A stretch of DNA of 11,420 bases from an uncultured Oscillospiraceae bacterium (GTDB lineage: Bacteria > Bacillota_A > Clostridia > Oscillospirales > Oscillospiraceae), in NCBI GenBank assembly GCA_944385265.1, contig CALWWO010000092.1, forward strand, positions 1 to 11,420, read 5' to 3'. The position numbers and the translations under genes were made by a program. Below, one piece after another: positions 1 through 6,626 of this stretch (position 1 is the first letter of the stretch; each line of letters opens with the position of its first letter). Below the pieces are notes generated by a model, which saw only the letters and a program-made list of their open reading frames with translations, made no database searches and was not told where the DNA came from.

Positions 1-365
1 GCCTTAAACGTCATATTCATACCGCGCAGCACAGCGGAGGCATCGCTGCTTCCTCCGCCGAGTCCCGCGCAGACGGGGATACGCTTTTTTATATCTATAG
101 ATATGTCCCAGCCGTTTGCTCCGGTAAAGCTCAAAAATGCTTTTGCAGCCGCTCCGGCTATGTTTCTTTCATTGCGCGGTAAAAAAGGTCTGTTCGTGCT
201 TACCGATATTTTACCGCAGCCCGACGTTCTTTTTATCCTGACCTCGTCGCAAAGGGAGGCGCTTTGCATTACCATAAGCATATTATGATAGCCGTCCTCC
301 ATTTTCGACACGACGTCGAGCGAGATATTCAGTTTCGCATAAGCGTATTCTGTTACAGCGTCCAT
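1..365 (-). CDS. ispE: 4-diphosphocytidyl-2-C-methyl-D-erythritol kinase, N-terminal part (runs off the left edge)
   Basis: IspE is the cytosolic GHMP-family kinase that phosphorylates CDP-methylerythritol with ATP in the MEP pathway to isoprenoid precursors. About 121 residues are visible out of a usual 280-290. The N-terminus has the AKLN segment (residues 10-13), with K11 at the position of the catalytic lysine, and the DGYHNM motif (24-29). The GHMP glycine-rich ATP loop PVCAGLGGGSSDASA lies at about 97-111. The conserved aspartate of the family lies beyond the edge. The start ATG at 365 follows the apgM stop by one base (TGA-T-ATG) and has only a weak ribosome binding site, so translation is probably coupled to apgM in one transcript. 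Identification rests on these motifs and is firm; the 3' part cannot be judged. Confidence 0.93.
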   Translation of the reverse strand, partial: MDAVTEYAYAKLNISLDVVSKMEDGYHNMLMVMQSASLCDEVRIKRTSGCGKISVSTNRPFLPRNERNIAGAAAKAFLSFTGANGWDISIDIKKRIPVCAGLGGGSSDASAVLRGMNMTFK

Positions 366-366
366 A

Positions 367-1596
367 TCAAAGCTCAAACAGCCTCGCCATCAATTCCGTT
401 CCGACGTCCACATACGGTCCCTTAAGTCCGCACTCTTCCGAATATTTCATGCCGGTGTTTGCATCCTTCCTGCTGTCATAAATAAGAAACGGCACAGGCG
501 TCCCGTCATGCCCTCTCGTTGAGGTGAGCGTCTTATGGTCGCTCAATATCAGCATTCTGTAATCGTATCCGGCTGCGTCGAGCTTATCCCTGAGATTTTT
601 TACAACTCTTCTGTCAAGATACTCGATCGCCTTCAGCTTGCCCGGCAGATCTCCGTTATGCGTACATTCGTCGGGCGCCTCGTAATGGACGGCGGCAAAA
701 TCGTGATCTTTAAGCTCCTCCATAGCAGCGTCCACTTTGCCCTCGAGATTAGTCTCAAGCTCGCCGGTGGCGCCCTCAACACTTATCATGTCAAGTCCTA
801 CAAGGTTTGCTATACCGTGGCAAAGCGGTACGGCGGACACTACGCCGCCGGTCTTATTATAATGTTCGACAAAGCTCGGCAGCGCCACGGCGGTACCCTC
901 TGCCCAGAACCATATGCCGTTTGCAGGCATCTTTCCGGCTGCTCTTCTCGCCTCGTTGAGGGGATGATGGTCAAGTATCGTATGCGCGAGTATCATAAGC
1001 TCCTTCAGCACGGCGGCGTTATCACAGCCGCTCGGCAGTATTTCGCCGATCTTTTCGCCGAGATGGTCGTGAGGCGGGATCAGCTTGATCCCTTTTATAT
1101 CGGCGTTTTTCTGTATCGCAAAATGGCGGAAGGATGGAGATTTCAATACGGATATACCGGCTTTTTCAGCAGCCGCTTTAAACACCGGGTTATCAAATAG
1201 CGCCGTTATTATCGCTATAGATTCATCGCCCTCTATCGAGCCTGCGTTATGCGACAGTATCCTCTTTTCGCCGAACGGTACGTCCGCATCTTCATATGTC
1301 ACCATATTGCAGCGATACGCAGCGTCGCCCGGGTTCAGCTTCACGCCTTCAGCCGAGACCTCAAGCGGAGCTCTTCCCGTATAGCACCATGTCGGATCGC
1401 AGCCGAATATGGAGAGTATCGCAGTGTCGCTACCGGCTGGAAGCCCGTCAGGCACGGTCTTTACTGTTCCCAGCTCGCCCTTGGACGCAAGCTCGTCCAT
1501 CGTCGGGATATCGGCGTATTCAAGCGGTGTCTTATTGCCGAGCTCCGGCACCGGATTATCAGCCATCCCGTCTCCTATCACAAGTATGTATTTCAT
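367..1596 (-). CDS. apgM: Cofactor-independent phosphoglycerate mutase (ApgM family; also annotated as 'proposed homoserine kinase')
   Basis: This is a 409-aa enzyme of the alkaline phosphatase superfamily, predicted to interconvert 3- and 2-phosphoglycerate in the cytosol without 2,3-bisphosphoglycerate. Visible metal and catalytic residues include D9 in the N-terminal GDGMADNP, the nucleophile-type serine S56 in AGSDTA, D309 and H313 (DECTHNGD), D353-H354 (LSDHKT) and H363 (RGHDGTPVPF). Length fits the archaeal-type ApgM family. The subgroup common in Clostridia has also been labelled a proposed homoserine kinase from gene context; nothing in this window favours that, since the next gene is ispE and no threonine-pathway gene is visible. 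The start at 1596 is supported by an upstream AAGG...GGTGA site at the right spacing and by a promoter at 1652-1680. It is the first gene of an apgM-ispE transcript. Confidence 0.9.
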   Translation of the reverse strand: MKYILVIGDGMADNPVPELGNKTPLEYADIPTMDELASKGELGTVKTVPDGLPAGSDTAILSIFGCDPTWCYTGRAPLEVSAEGVKLNPGDAAYRCNMVTYEDADVPFGEKRILSHNAGSIEGDESIAIITALFDNPVFKAAAEKAGISVLKSPSFRHFAIQKNADIKGIKLIPPHDHLGEKIGEILPSGCDNAAVLKELMILAHTILDHHPLNEARRAAGKMPANGIWFWAEGTAVALPSFVEHYNKTGGVVSAVPLCHGIANLVGLDMISVEGATGELETNLEGKVDAAMEELKDHDFAAVHYEAPDECTHNGDLPGKLKAIEYLDRRVVKNLRDKLDAAGYDYRMLILSDHKTLTSTRGHDGTPVPFLIYDSRKDANTGMKYSEECGLKGPYVDVGTELMARLFEL

Positions 1597-1620
1597 TTAA
1601 TTTCACCAACCTTGCAGTAA
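1584..1620 (-). promoter_or_regulatory. Ribosome binding site region of apgM
   Basis: On the minus strand the bases just before the ATG at 1596 read GCAAGGTTGGTGAAATTAA. The AAGG...GGTGA part is a split match to the 16S anti-Shine-Dalgarno complement, with GGTGA ending about 7 bases before the ATG. This supports the chosen start. Confidence 0.5.
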
Positions 1621-1651
1621 GTCTTATTTTATCTTATCCCACAGGTTTTTA

Positions 1652-1680
1652 ATTATACACCACATTTTTTCTTTTTTAAA
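1652..1680 (-). promoter_or_regulatory. Sigma-A-type promoter of apgM-ispE
   Basis: On the minus strand a perfect TATAAT -10 box lies at 1657-1652. A TTTAAA -35-like hexamer (4 of 6 matches to TTGACA) lies at 1680-1675, with exactly 17 bases between them. Transcription would start near 1645, leaving a leader of about 50 bases before the apgM ATG at 1596. The flanking DNA is A+T rich, as expected of a promoter. Confidence 0.7.
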
Positions 1681-1726
1681 CACATTTTTCTCTTTTTGAA
1701 CTAAAATTTACCGTTTATCTCATGTA

Positions 1727-1755
1727 TCGACACGTCCATAATATAATTATATGCT
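1727..1755 (+). promoter_or_regulatory. Candidate promoter of the DUF378 gene
   Basis: On the plus strand, TCGACA at 1727-1732 (5 of 6 matches to the -35 consensus) is followed after 17 bases by TATGCT at 1750-1755 (4 of 6 to the -10 consensus). Transcription would begin near 1762, giving a leader of about 110 bases. A TATAAT at 1742-1747 is a competing -10 but has no good -35 partner. It is arranged back to back with the apgM promoter. Confidence 0.4.
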
Positions 1756-1778
1756 TTGTGCGGAATAACGCTGCGCTT

Positions 1779-1798
1779 TTCATGTATGAATAATTCAT
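1779..1798 (+). repeat. Small inverted repeats in the DUF378 leader
   Basis: The leader carries TTCAT-GT-ATGAA-TAA-TTCAT. The central ATGAA can pair with TTCAT on either side, so it can form two mutually exclusive hairpins or serve as a dyad operator. No regulator is recognisable, and the match lengths (5 bases) are short enough to be chance. Confidence 0.3.
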
Positions 1799-1871
1799 TG
1801 AGGACAGGGAATATTAAGCATGCAGCAAAAGGTTGTGCCTTTATTTTAACGAAAGGAATGGTCATAAAATC

Positions 1872-2084
1872 ATGATTATGGACAGAATCGCCCTGATCCT
1901 TGCTATCATCGGCGGTATAAATTGGGGAAGCATCGGCATTTTTAGATTTGACATAGTCGCTTACCTTTTTGGCGGACAGACTTCCTCCGTCAGCAGAGTG
2001 ATCTATACTCTTGTCGGGCTTGCTGCTATTTGGTGCATCTCTCTGCTCTTCCGTGAAAGAGAAACTGCAAGAGATAACACCTGA
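1872..2084 (+). CDS. DUF378 family small membrane protein
   Basis: A 70-aa protein with two membrane segments, at about residues 5-30 and 41-61. Conserved DUF378 features are visible: GGINWGSIGIFRFDIVAYLFG in the first half and RVIYTLVGLAAIW in the second, followed by a short charged tail (RERETARDN). The family (YuzA-like in Bacillus) is widespread in bacteria and has no established biochemical role. The start at 1872 (MIMDR) is preceded by GAAAGGA at 1851-1857, somewhat far away (14 bases); the ATG at 1878 is also possible and costs two residues. It is the only plus-strand gene here, stands alone between its own leader and a terminator, and converges on the flippase gene. The family call is confident; the function is unknown. 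Confidence 0.88.
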   Translation: MIMDRIALILAIIGGINWGSIGIFRFDIVAYLFGGQTSSVSRVIYTLVGLAAIWCISLLFRERETARDNT

Positions 2085-2095
2085 TATATCAAAAT

Positions 2096-2116
2096 AAAGG
2101 GGGCCTTGCCCCCTTT
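2096..2116. terminator. Bidirectional rho-independent terminator between the DUF378 and flippase genes
   Basis: A perfect 9-bp stem, AAAGGGGGC (2096-2104) with GCCCCCTTT (2108-2116), closes on a 3-base loop. On the minus strand it starts right after the flippase stop (2118-2120) and is followed by a T-rich stretch (TTTATTTTG). On the plus strand it follows the DUF378 stop by about 11 bases but its T-run is only three, so termination should be stronger on the minus strand. Confidence 0.85.
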
Positions 2117-2117
2117 G

Positions 2118-3647
2118 CTACATAACAAGCTCTTCAAGCCACTCTCTGTCTTTTTTGTTTATGCAGCCGAACATTTTCAAAAGCGCATAATACAAAATCA
2201 GCATCACAATCATCCATATTACAGAGCCGATCGTGTGCGTGCGTTCCCATATTCCCAGCAGTCTCATCACGCATACGACTATGTTTCCGGCTGAAAATAC
2301 GGCAAGTACGGTTTTTGCACAGTCGGACGGCGCAATTTTTATACTTGTCTTTTTGTTCAGCCTGTATACGCTCATGCTGAAATTAAATATCTCGGAAAAA
2401 TATAATATGAAAATATATCCATCTATAGCATATTCCGGTAAGATCGTGTATACCATGAAAACGCCGAGCAGAGAGTCCAGCACGTTTATTTTCATTGAAT
2501 AAAGCTGCTCGCCGAGCCCCTTTAATATTCCGTCCGTAACAGTATCTAAATACATCACCGGCATAAGCAGCGCAAACGCCCTTATATATTCGCCCGCCTC
2601 GCCGCTTTTGTATATCATCTGCGACAGATCTCCGCCGAAACATATGAGCACGCCTGCCACTCCGGCTGAAAATATCAGGCAGTATTTCAATATTTTCGAG
2701 GATAGCTGCTGTATCTTTTCATTATTGCCCGTCACCTGCGCCTCTGTCAGCTCAGGTATCAAAAGCTCTGCCAGAGAGGTGAAAAACGCAGCTGGAAACG
2801 TTATGACCGGAAAAACCATCCCCTGTATCATTCCGTAATCTGTCAGTGATTTCTCCGCAGATGCACCCGATTTGCGAAATCCTCGCGGCACGAGCAGATT
2901 CTGGACCGTGGAAAGCGCCGTCCTGGCATACGCCGAAACAGCGAGAGGAAGCGCAATGCCGAGCAGCCGTTTTTGAAGACCTTTTGTTTTTGATCCCTTC
3001 CCTTTATACCGTCTGCTGTCTACTTTATATGTGATCCACAGTAGTACGAACGATACGGCGTCCCCGGCTACTCCGCCGAGGACGACCATAGCGCACGACA
3101 TTTCTACGTTATTTGCGCCCGTCATAGAGAGCAGCAGGATTATGATAACAATTCTCGATAGCTGCTCTATCGTCTGTACGGCGGCGGATTTTACTACACG
3201 GCACACGGCTGTGAAATACCCCGATAAAACAGACGCGGCAGCGACAAACGGCAGGCTCAACGAAAGAAGTTTAAGCGATAGGACGGTCCTCTCGTCGCCT
3301 ATTAAACGCGTGCCTATTATCTCCGCAAAATTATATAATATCCCAAATGCAAGCAAGCCGAAAAATACCGCATAAACCATGCAGTATCTCACAGCCCTCC
3401 TTATCCCGTCGCTGTTTCTTTTGCCGAGCTCTTCGGCAACAAGGCGCATTGCTGTAAAGCGTATCCCCGATATTGCAAATGTCGCTGCAAACATGTTGAC
3501 CGACATGGTCAGCATATATAGACCTATCCCAGCAGCGCCTATCGTTTTTGAAAGATACACCTGAAACGCAAGCGCGACCGCGCGCATAAGCAGCGACGTT
3601 GCGGTCAGAAGTATCGTATTTAAAAATAACGCCCTACTGCGTTTCAC
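2118..3647 (-). CDS. MurJ/SpoVB-like polysaccharide or lipid flippase (MOP superfamily)
   Basis: A roughly 509-aa integral membrane protein of the multidrug/oligosaccharidyl-lipid/polysaccharide (MOP) flippase superfamily, closest in style to SpoVB/MurJ-like proteins of Clostridia. Such proteins move lipid-linked cell-wall or polysaccharide precursors across the cytoplasmic membrane. The N-terminal helix (about 6-28) leads into a conserved SKTIGAAGIGLYMLTMSVNMFAA-type region, shown here by SKTIGAAGIGLY and SGIRFTAMRLVAEE. Alternating hydrophobic segments, roughly 12-14, follow to the end. The substrate cannot be told from sequence. The start is set to a GTG at 3647, 8 bases after GGAGG (3656-3660); an ATG two codons earlier sits only 2 bases from that site, and the longer open frame begins inside the recG terminator. 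No partner gene adjoins it, and it ends in the terminator at 2096-2116. Confidence 0.85.
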   Translation of the reverse strand: MKRSRALFLNTILLTATSLLMRAVALAFQVYLSKTIGAAGIGLYMLTMSVNMFAATFAISGIRFTAMRLVAEELGKRNSDGIRRAVRYCMVYAVFFGLLAFGILYNFAEIIGTRLIGDERTVLSLKLLSLSLPFVAAASVLSGYFTAVCRVVKSAAVQTIEQLSRIVIIILLLSMTGANNVEMSCAMVVLGGVAGDAVSFVLLWITYKVDSRRYKGKGSKTKGLQKRLLGIALPLAVSAYARTALSTVQNLLVPRGFRKSGASAEKSLTDYGMIQGMVFPVITFPAAFFTSLAELLIPELTEAQVTGNNEKIQQLSSKILKYCLIFSAGVAGVLICFGGDLSQMIYKSGEAGEYIRAFALLMPVMYLDTVTDGILKGLGEQLYSMKINVLDSLLGVFMVYTILPEYAIDGYIFILYFSEIFNFSMSVYRLNKKTSIKIAPSDCAKTVLAVFSAGNIVVCVMRLLGIWERTHTIGSVIWMIVMLILYYALLKMFGCINKKDREWLEELVM

Positions 3648-3655
3648 CGGCATCG

Positions 3656-3660
3656 CCTCC
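3656..3660 (-). promoter_or_regulatory. Ribosome binding site that decides the flippase start
   Basis: GGAGG on the minus strand at 3660-3656 is 8 bases from the GTG at 3647 but only 2 bases from the ATG at 3653. Spacing therefore favours initiation at GTG. Confidence 0.6.
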
Positions 3661-3665
3661 GATAA

Positions 3666-3671
3666 ATTATA
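3666..3671 (-). promoter_or_regulatory. Possible -10 box upstream of the flippase gene
   Basis: A perfect TATAAT occurs on the minus strand at 3671-3666. At 17 bases the -35 position reads TCATTT, a poor match that overlaps the recG terminator. A start point 6-7 bases downstream would fall on the ribosome binding site, giving an almost leaderless mRNA. It may be chance; read-through from recG is the alternative. Confidence 0.25.
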
Positions 3672-3684
3672 TGGCGGCGGGCAC

Positions 3685-3718
3685 AAAAAAATGAGGACAT
3701 GATAAATCATGTCCTCAT
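3685..3718 (-). terminator. Rho-independent terminator of recG
   Basis: Minus-strand ATGAGGACATGAT (3718-3706) pairs with ATCATGTCCTCAT (3703-3691), a stem of at least 11 bp with a small A+T loop, followed at once by seven T (3691-3685). It begins 8 bases after the recG stop codon. It separates recG from the flippase gene. Confidence 0.93.
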
Positions 3719-3726
3719 CCTTATAT

Positions 3727-5784
3727 TCAGTTGAACGTACCGGTGCAGCTCTTCATCATTTTATCGATATAAGCTTTAAGCTTTATATTTTCGCGTTTTT
3801 CAAGCTCCGGATCTTCCTTAAACAGCTCGTCCGCCGCGTTTTTCGCCGCTGTGAGCACATCCATATTTTCGGCAAAGCTCGCTATTTTAAGCTCCGGAAG
3901 TCCATGCTGTCTCGAGCCGAAAAAGTCGCCCGGTCCGCGCAGCTTGAGATCCTCCTCCGATATCTTGAATCCGTCGTTTGTACTGCACAGCGCCTTGAGA
4001 CGCTGTTTTGCAACGTCGCCTCCCGCTCCCTCGAACATTATACAGTACGACTTATGGTTGCCTCGTCCTACGCGCCCTCGCAGCTGATGAAGCTGGCTTA
4101 GACCAAATCTGTCGGCGTTTTCTATCACCATGAGCGCCGCATTCGGCACATCGACGCCCACTTCTATGACGGTCGTCGACACCAGTATATCCACGTCTCC
4201 GTCGGCGAAGCTGCGCATAACGCGCTCCTTATCCTTCGCCTTCATTTTCCCGTGGATGAGCTCTATCCGAAGATCGGGGAACACGTTTGTTTTAAGCTCC
4301 TCCGTATATTTTACAGCCGCCTTGAGTTCCTCAGTTCCGCCGTCGCTCTCCTCTATCATCGGGCAGATTATATAGCATTGCCGTCCCTCTCCCACGAGCT
4401 TGCGGATAAACGCATAGACCCGATTTCTCATCCGCTCTCCTACCGCAAAGGTGTCTACCGGCATCCTTCCGGGCGGCAATTCGTCAATGACGGAGACGTC
4501 AAGGTCGCCGTATATTATAAGCGCCAGCGTCCGTGGTATCGGCGTCGCCGACATTACAAGCACGTTTGCGTGCTCGCCCTTTGACACGAGCGCGGCCCTC
4601 TGCTCTACCCCAAAGCGGTGCTGCTCGTCCGTCACGGCGAGCGCCAATGATTTAAACTCCACATCCTCGGAAAGTATCGCGTGTGTACCTATGATAACGT
4701 CTATATCGCCATTTTTTAGCCGCTCCTTTACCTCGCGCTTGCGTTTGGCTGAAAAACTGCCGAGCAAAAGCTCCGTTTTCATGCCGAACGGCTCTAAAAA
4801 CCCAGTAAATGTTTTAAAATGCTGCTCTGCAAGTATCTCGGTCGGCGCCATGACGGCTGCCTGATACCCCGCGCTGCACACATACCAGCAGCCCGACGCT
4901 GAGACAACAGTCTTGCCGCTACCGACGTCTCCCTGCACCAGTCTGCTCATGACCTCACCCCCGCTTAAATCGCGCACGACTTCGTCCATTGCCCTTCTCT
5001 GCGCATTTGTCACGGAAAAAGGCAGCTTTTCCAAAAATATATCGATGCTTTCTCCTTTTATCGGCTCGCTTTTCAGAGATTCTTTTCCCTTTTTCATTAT
5101 GTTCATCGAGCTTGCAAGCACAAAAAGCTCTTCAAATATCAGCCGCCGCCGAGCTATCTCAAGTTCCTCATAGCTTTTTGGAAAGTGTATATTCTCATAC
5201 GCGTATCTCGACTGCGCGAGCATATATTTTTTCTGCACCCAGTCCGGCAACGGATCAGGCATCATATCGCCGCATGCAGTGAGCCCTGCGCGAACCGCCC
5301 TCGTCATCATATTCTGAGTTATTCCGGCTGTGAGGTGGTAAAGCGGCGCGATATGACCTGTGATCATCCCCTCCGAAGCCTCCGGCTCGAACAGCGGGTT
5401 TACCATTTCCGGTCTTAGAAGCGTGCCGCCCACCTTGCCGTAAAAACAATACGTCTCGCCCTGCCTTATATTGTCCTTAATATAAACCTGATTGAAAAAA
5501 GTTATATTCATGGACATATTGCCGTCTACCACTCGGAGCTTTACTATATCCATTCCCTTTCTTATATGGCTGACGACCGGCTGCGCCGCAGCCATTGCCT
5601 TAACGCACACTGTTTCGCCCGGCACGAGCTCATTTAACTTTTTAAACTTGCGTCTATCCTCATATCCGCGTGGAAAAAAAGTCACAAGATCATATAAGGT
5701 CGATATGCCGAGCTTACCCAGCGACTTTGCGCGCTGCTCTCCGATCCCTTTTATATATCTGACATCCGTATCAAGTCCCGCCAT
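3727..5784 (-). CDS. recG: ATP-dependent DNA helicase RecG
   Basis: RecG is a cytosolic superfamily 2 helicase that regresses stalled replication forks and branch-migrates Holliday junctions. From the chosen ATG at 5784 the protein is 685 aa, the usual family length. The N-terminus has an HhH-like IKGIGEQRAKSLGKLGI segment (about 10-27) and then the wedge/OB-fold region (about 50-130). Helicase motifs follow: Walker A GDVGSGKT (285-292), the DEQH box (386-389), SATPIPRT (412-419), STTVIEVGVDVP (536-547) and RGRVGRG (569-575). The RecG-specific LRGPGDFFGSRQHG (TRG region) is at 615-628. The start is set by GGAGG at 5792-5796, 7 bases upstream. An 83-residue upstream extension is open but crosses a terminator, so it is excluded. 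No clear promoter was found in 5785-5912. Confidence 0.97.
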   Translation of the reverse strand: MAGLDTDVRYIKGIGEQRAKSLGKLGISTLYDLVTFFPRGYEDRRKFKKLNELVPGETVCVKAMAAAQPVVSHIRKGMDIVKLRVVDGNMSMNITFFNQVYIKDNIRQGETYCFYGKVGGTLLRPEMVNPLFEPEASEGMITGHIAPLYHLTAGITQNMMTRAVRAGLTACGDMMPDPLPDWVQKKYMLAQSRYAYENIHFPKSYEELEIARRRLIFEELFVLASSMNIMKKGKESLKSEPIKGESIDIFLEKLPFSVTNAQRRAMDEVVRDLSGGEVMSRLVQGDVGSGKTVVSASGCWYVCSAGYQAAVMAPTEILAEQHFKTFTGFLEPFGMKTELLLGSFSAKRKREVKERLKNGDIDVIIGTHAILSEDVEFKSLALAVTDEQHRFGVEQRAALVSKGEHANVLVMSATPIPRTLALIIYGDLDVSVIDELPPGRMPVDTFAVGERMRNRVYAFIRKLVGEGRQCYIICPMIEESDGGTEELKAAVKYTEELKTNVFPDLRIELIHGKMKAKDKERVMRSFADGDVDILVSTTVIEVGVDVPNAALMVIENADRFGLSQLHQLRGRVGRGNHKSYCIMFEGAGGDVAKQRLKALCSTNDGFKISEEDLKLRGPGDFFGSRQHGLPELKIASFAENMDVLTAAKNAADELFKEDPELEKRENIKLKAYIDKMMKSCTGTFN

Positions 5785-5791
5785 ACCGTCG

Positions 5792-5796
5792 CCTCC
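5792..5796 (-). promoter_or_regulatory. Ribosome binding site that decides the recG start
   Basis: GGAGG on the minus strand lies 7 bases before the ATG at 5784. No comparable site precedes the two ATGs near 6033, where the longest open frame begins. Confidence 0.8.
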
Positions 5797-5912
5797 GTAT
5801 AATCTGAAATCATATCCGCCTTTTAAGCAGCCTGCATTTCCACGCATAAATAAAATCGCAAGCCTGCCGTTTCTCTCTGAAAGGGCTCTACAAAAGCTTT
5901 TGACTTTTTGTA

Positions 5913-5943
5913 CAAATAAAAACAGCGTCTTGCGAAGCTGTTT
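5913..5943 (-). terminator. Rho-independent terminator of the thiI-cinA-NusGII-Gx operon
   Basis: On the minus strand AAACAGC (5943-5937) pairs with GCTGTTT (5926-5920). Inside are one mismatch, two further pairs and a GCAA tetraloop, and TTTTTATTT follows. It lies about 180 bases after the Gx transporter stop, and before the recG ribosome binding site. Confidence 0.75.
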
Positions 5944-6123
5944 GATACCCTTTTCGCGCGCCGACGCATCTTTTTTGCGCCGCAAAAAAGGCGCAAAGCC
6001 CGCGTACCTGCCATCTTTATAGGCGCGCATCATTTACCTGTTTTTCCGCCGTTTACCGTTTTGTCCGTCCACAAGGCAGGCGCTTTTTATTGGCGGATAA
6101 GCCATTTGCCGTCGCCGATGCGC

Positions 6124-6618
6124 CTATTTGCCGTATACCTTTATCCTGTCCGTCAAAAGTCCTGCGGCAACGCCTATGCACACGCCGGCAGCCGCGCCGG
6201 ACACGCAAAGCGCCGGAAAATAGTACATCAGCCCGCCTGTCTCAAGCACTAACGCCGCGACAAGTATCTGACCGAGATTATGGCACACCCCGCCTGCTAC
6301 GCTGACGCCGACCGTACTGAATTTCCCGGTTTTTTTCATCAAAAGCATGACCGCGAAGCTCAGTCCAGCCCCCGCAATGCTGTACATAAAGGAGTACATG
6401 TTTCCAAACAATATTGAATTCAGCGTAACTCTTACCGCCGATATGATGATTGCATCTGCCGGACCGAGCTTGTACAGTGCGAAAACTATAACGATATTCG
6501 GAAGCCCCATTTTTATACCGGGCACGGCAAATGACAGCGGCACCAGCGATTCTATATAAGAGAGTATCATTGCCAGCGCGATCATCAGCCCGCAAAGGGA
6601 AACTTTTTTTGCTTTCAT
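6124..6618 (-). CDS. Gx transporter family membrane protein (heptaprenyl diphosphate synthase component I-like)
   Basis: A 164-aa integral membrane protein with about five hydrophobic segments. Its hallmarks are ESLVPLSFAVPGIKMGLPNI (residues 23-42), the RVTLNSILFGNMYSF segment (63-77) and HNLGQILVAALV (113-124). These match the Gx transporter / Hpre_diP_synt_I family, which resembles S-components of ECF transporters; the 'heptaprenyl diphosphate synthase' label is historical and no synthase motif is present. The substrate is unknown. The ATG at 6618 follows AGGAG (6628-6624) by 5 bases, and that site overlaps the stop of the preceding NusG-domain-II gene, so the two are very probably translated as a coupled pair. 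A GTG at 6624 is in frame but falls inside the binding site. It is the last gene of the operon begun by thiI. Confidence 0.85.
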   Translation of the reverse strand: MKAKKVSLCGLMIALAMILSYIESLVPLSFAVPGIKMGLPNIVIVFALYKLGPADAIIISAVRVTLNSILFGNMYSFMYSIAGAGLSFAVMLLMKKTGKFSTVGVSVAGGVCHNLGQILVAALVLETGGLMYYFPALCVSGAAAGVCIGVAAGLLTDRIKVYGK

Positions 6619-6626
6619 ATGCACTC

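Larger units (their letters stand above)
5785..6123. other. Gene-free interval between the Gx transporter gene and recG
   Basis: This interval of about 340 bases has no supported gene. It holds a minus-strand 3' untranslated region (6123-5944) with an 8-bp inverted repeat, TTTGCGCC/GGCGCAAA (5974-5981 and 5990-5997). Next comes the operon terminator at 5913-5943, then a perfect 12-base palindrome CAAAAGCTTTTG (5891-5902), and the recG leader ending in GGAGG. An open frame runs through it into recG, but it has no ribosome binding site and crosses the terminator. A recG promoter must lie in 5785-5912; possible -10 sequences (TATGAT near 5810) lack a convincing -35. Confidence 0.6.

Noticed and set aside
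535..1652. Several plus-strand open frames opposite apgM (up to 221 codons)
   Set aside because: They are antisense shadows of a gene with clear catalytic motifs. They lack ribosome binding sites and family resemblance.
1833..1871. Longer DUF378 protein from a TTG at 1833
   Set aside because: The extra residues are polar and not part of the family. They precede the purine-rich binding site at 1851-1857.
6079..6123. GGCGC...GCGCC pairing after the Gx transporter stop as a terminator
   Set aside because: The arms are short and far apart with no T-run. A much better terminator exists at 5913-5943.
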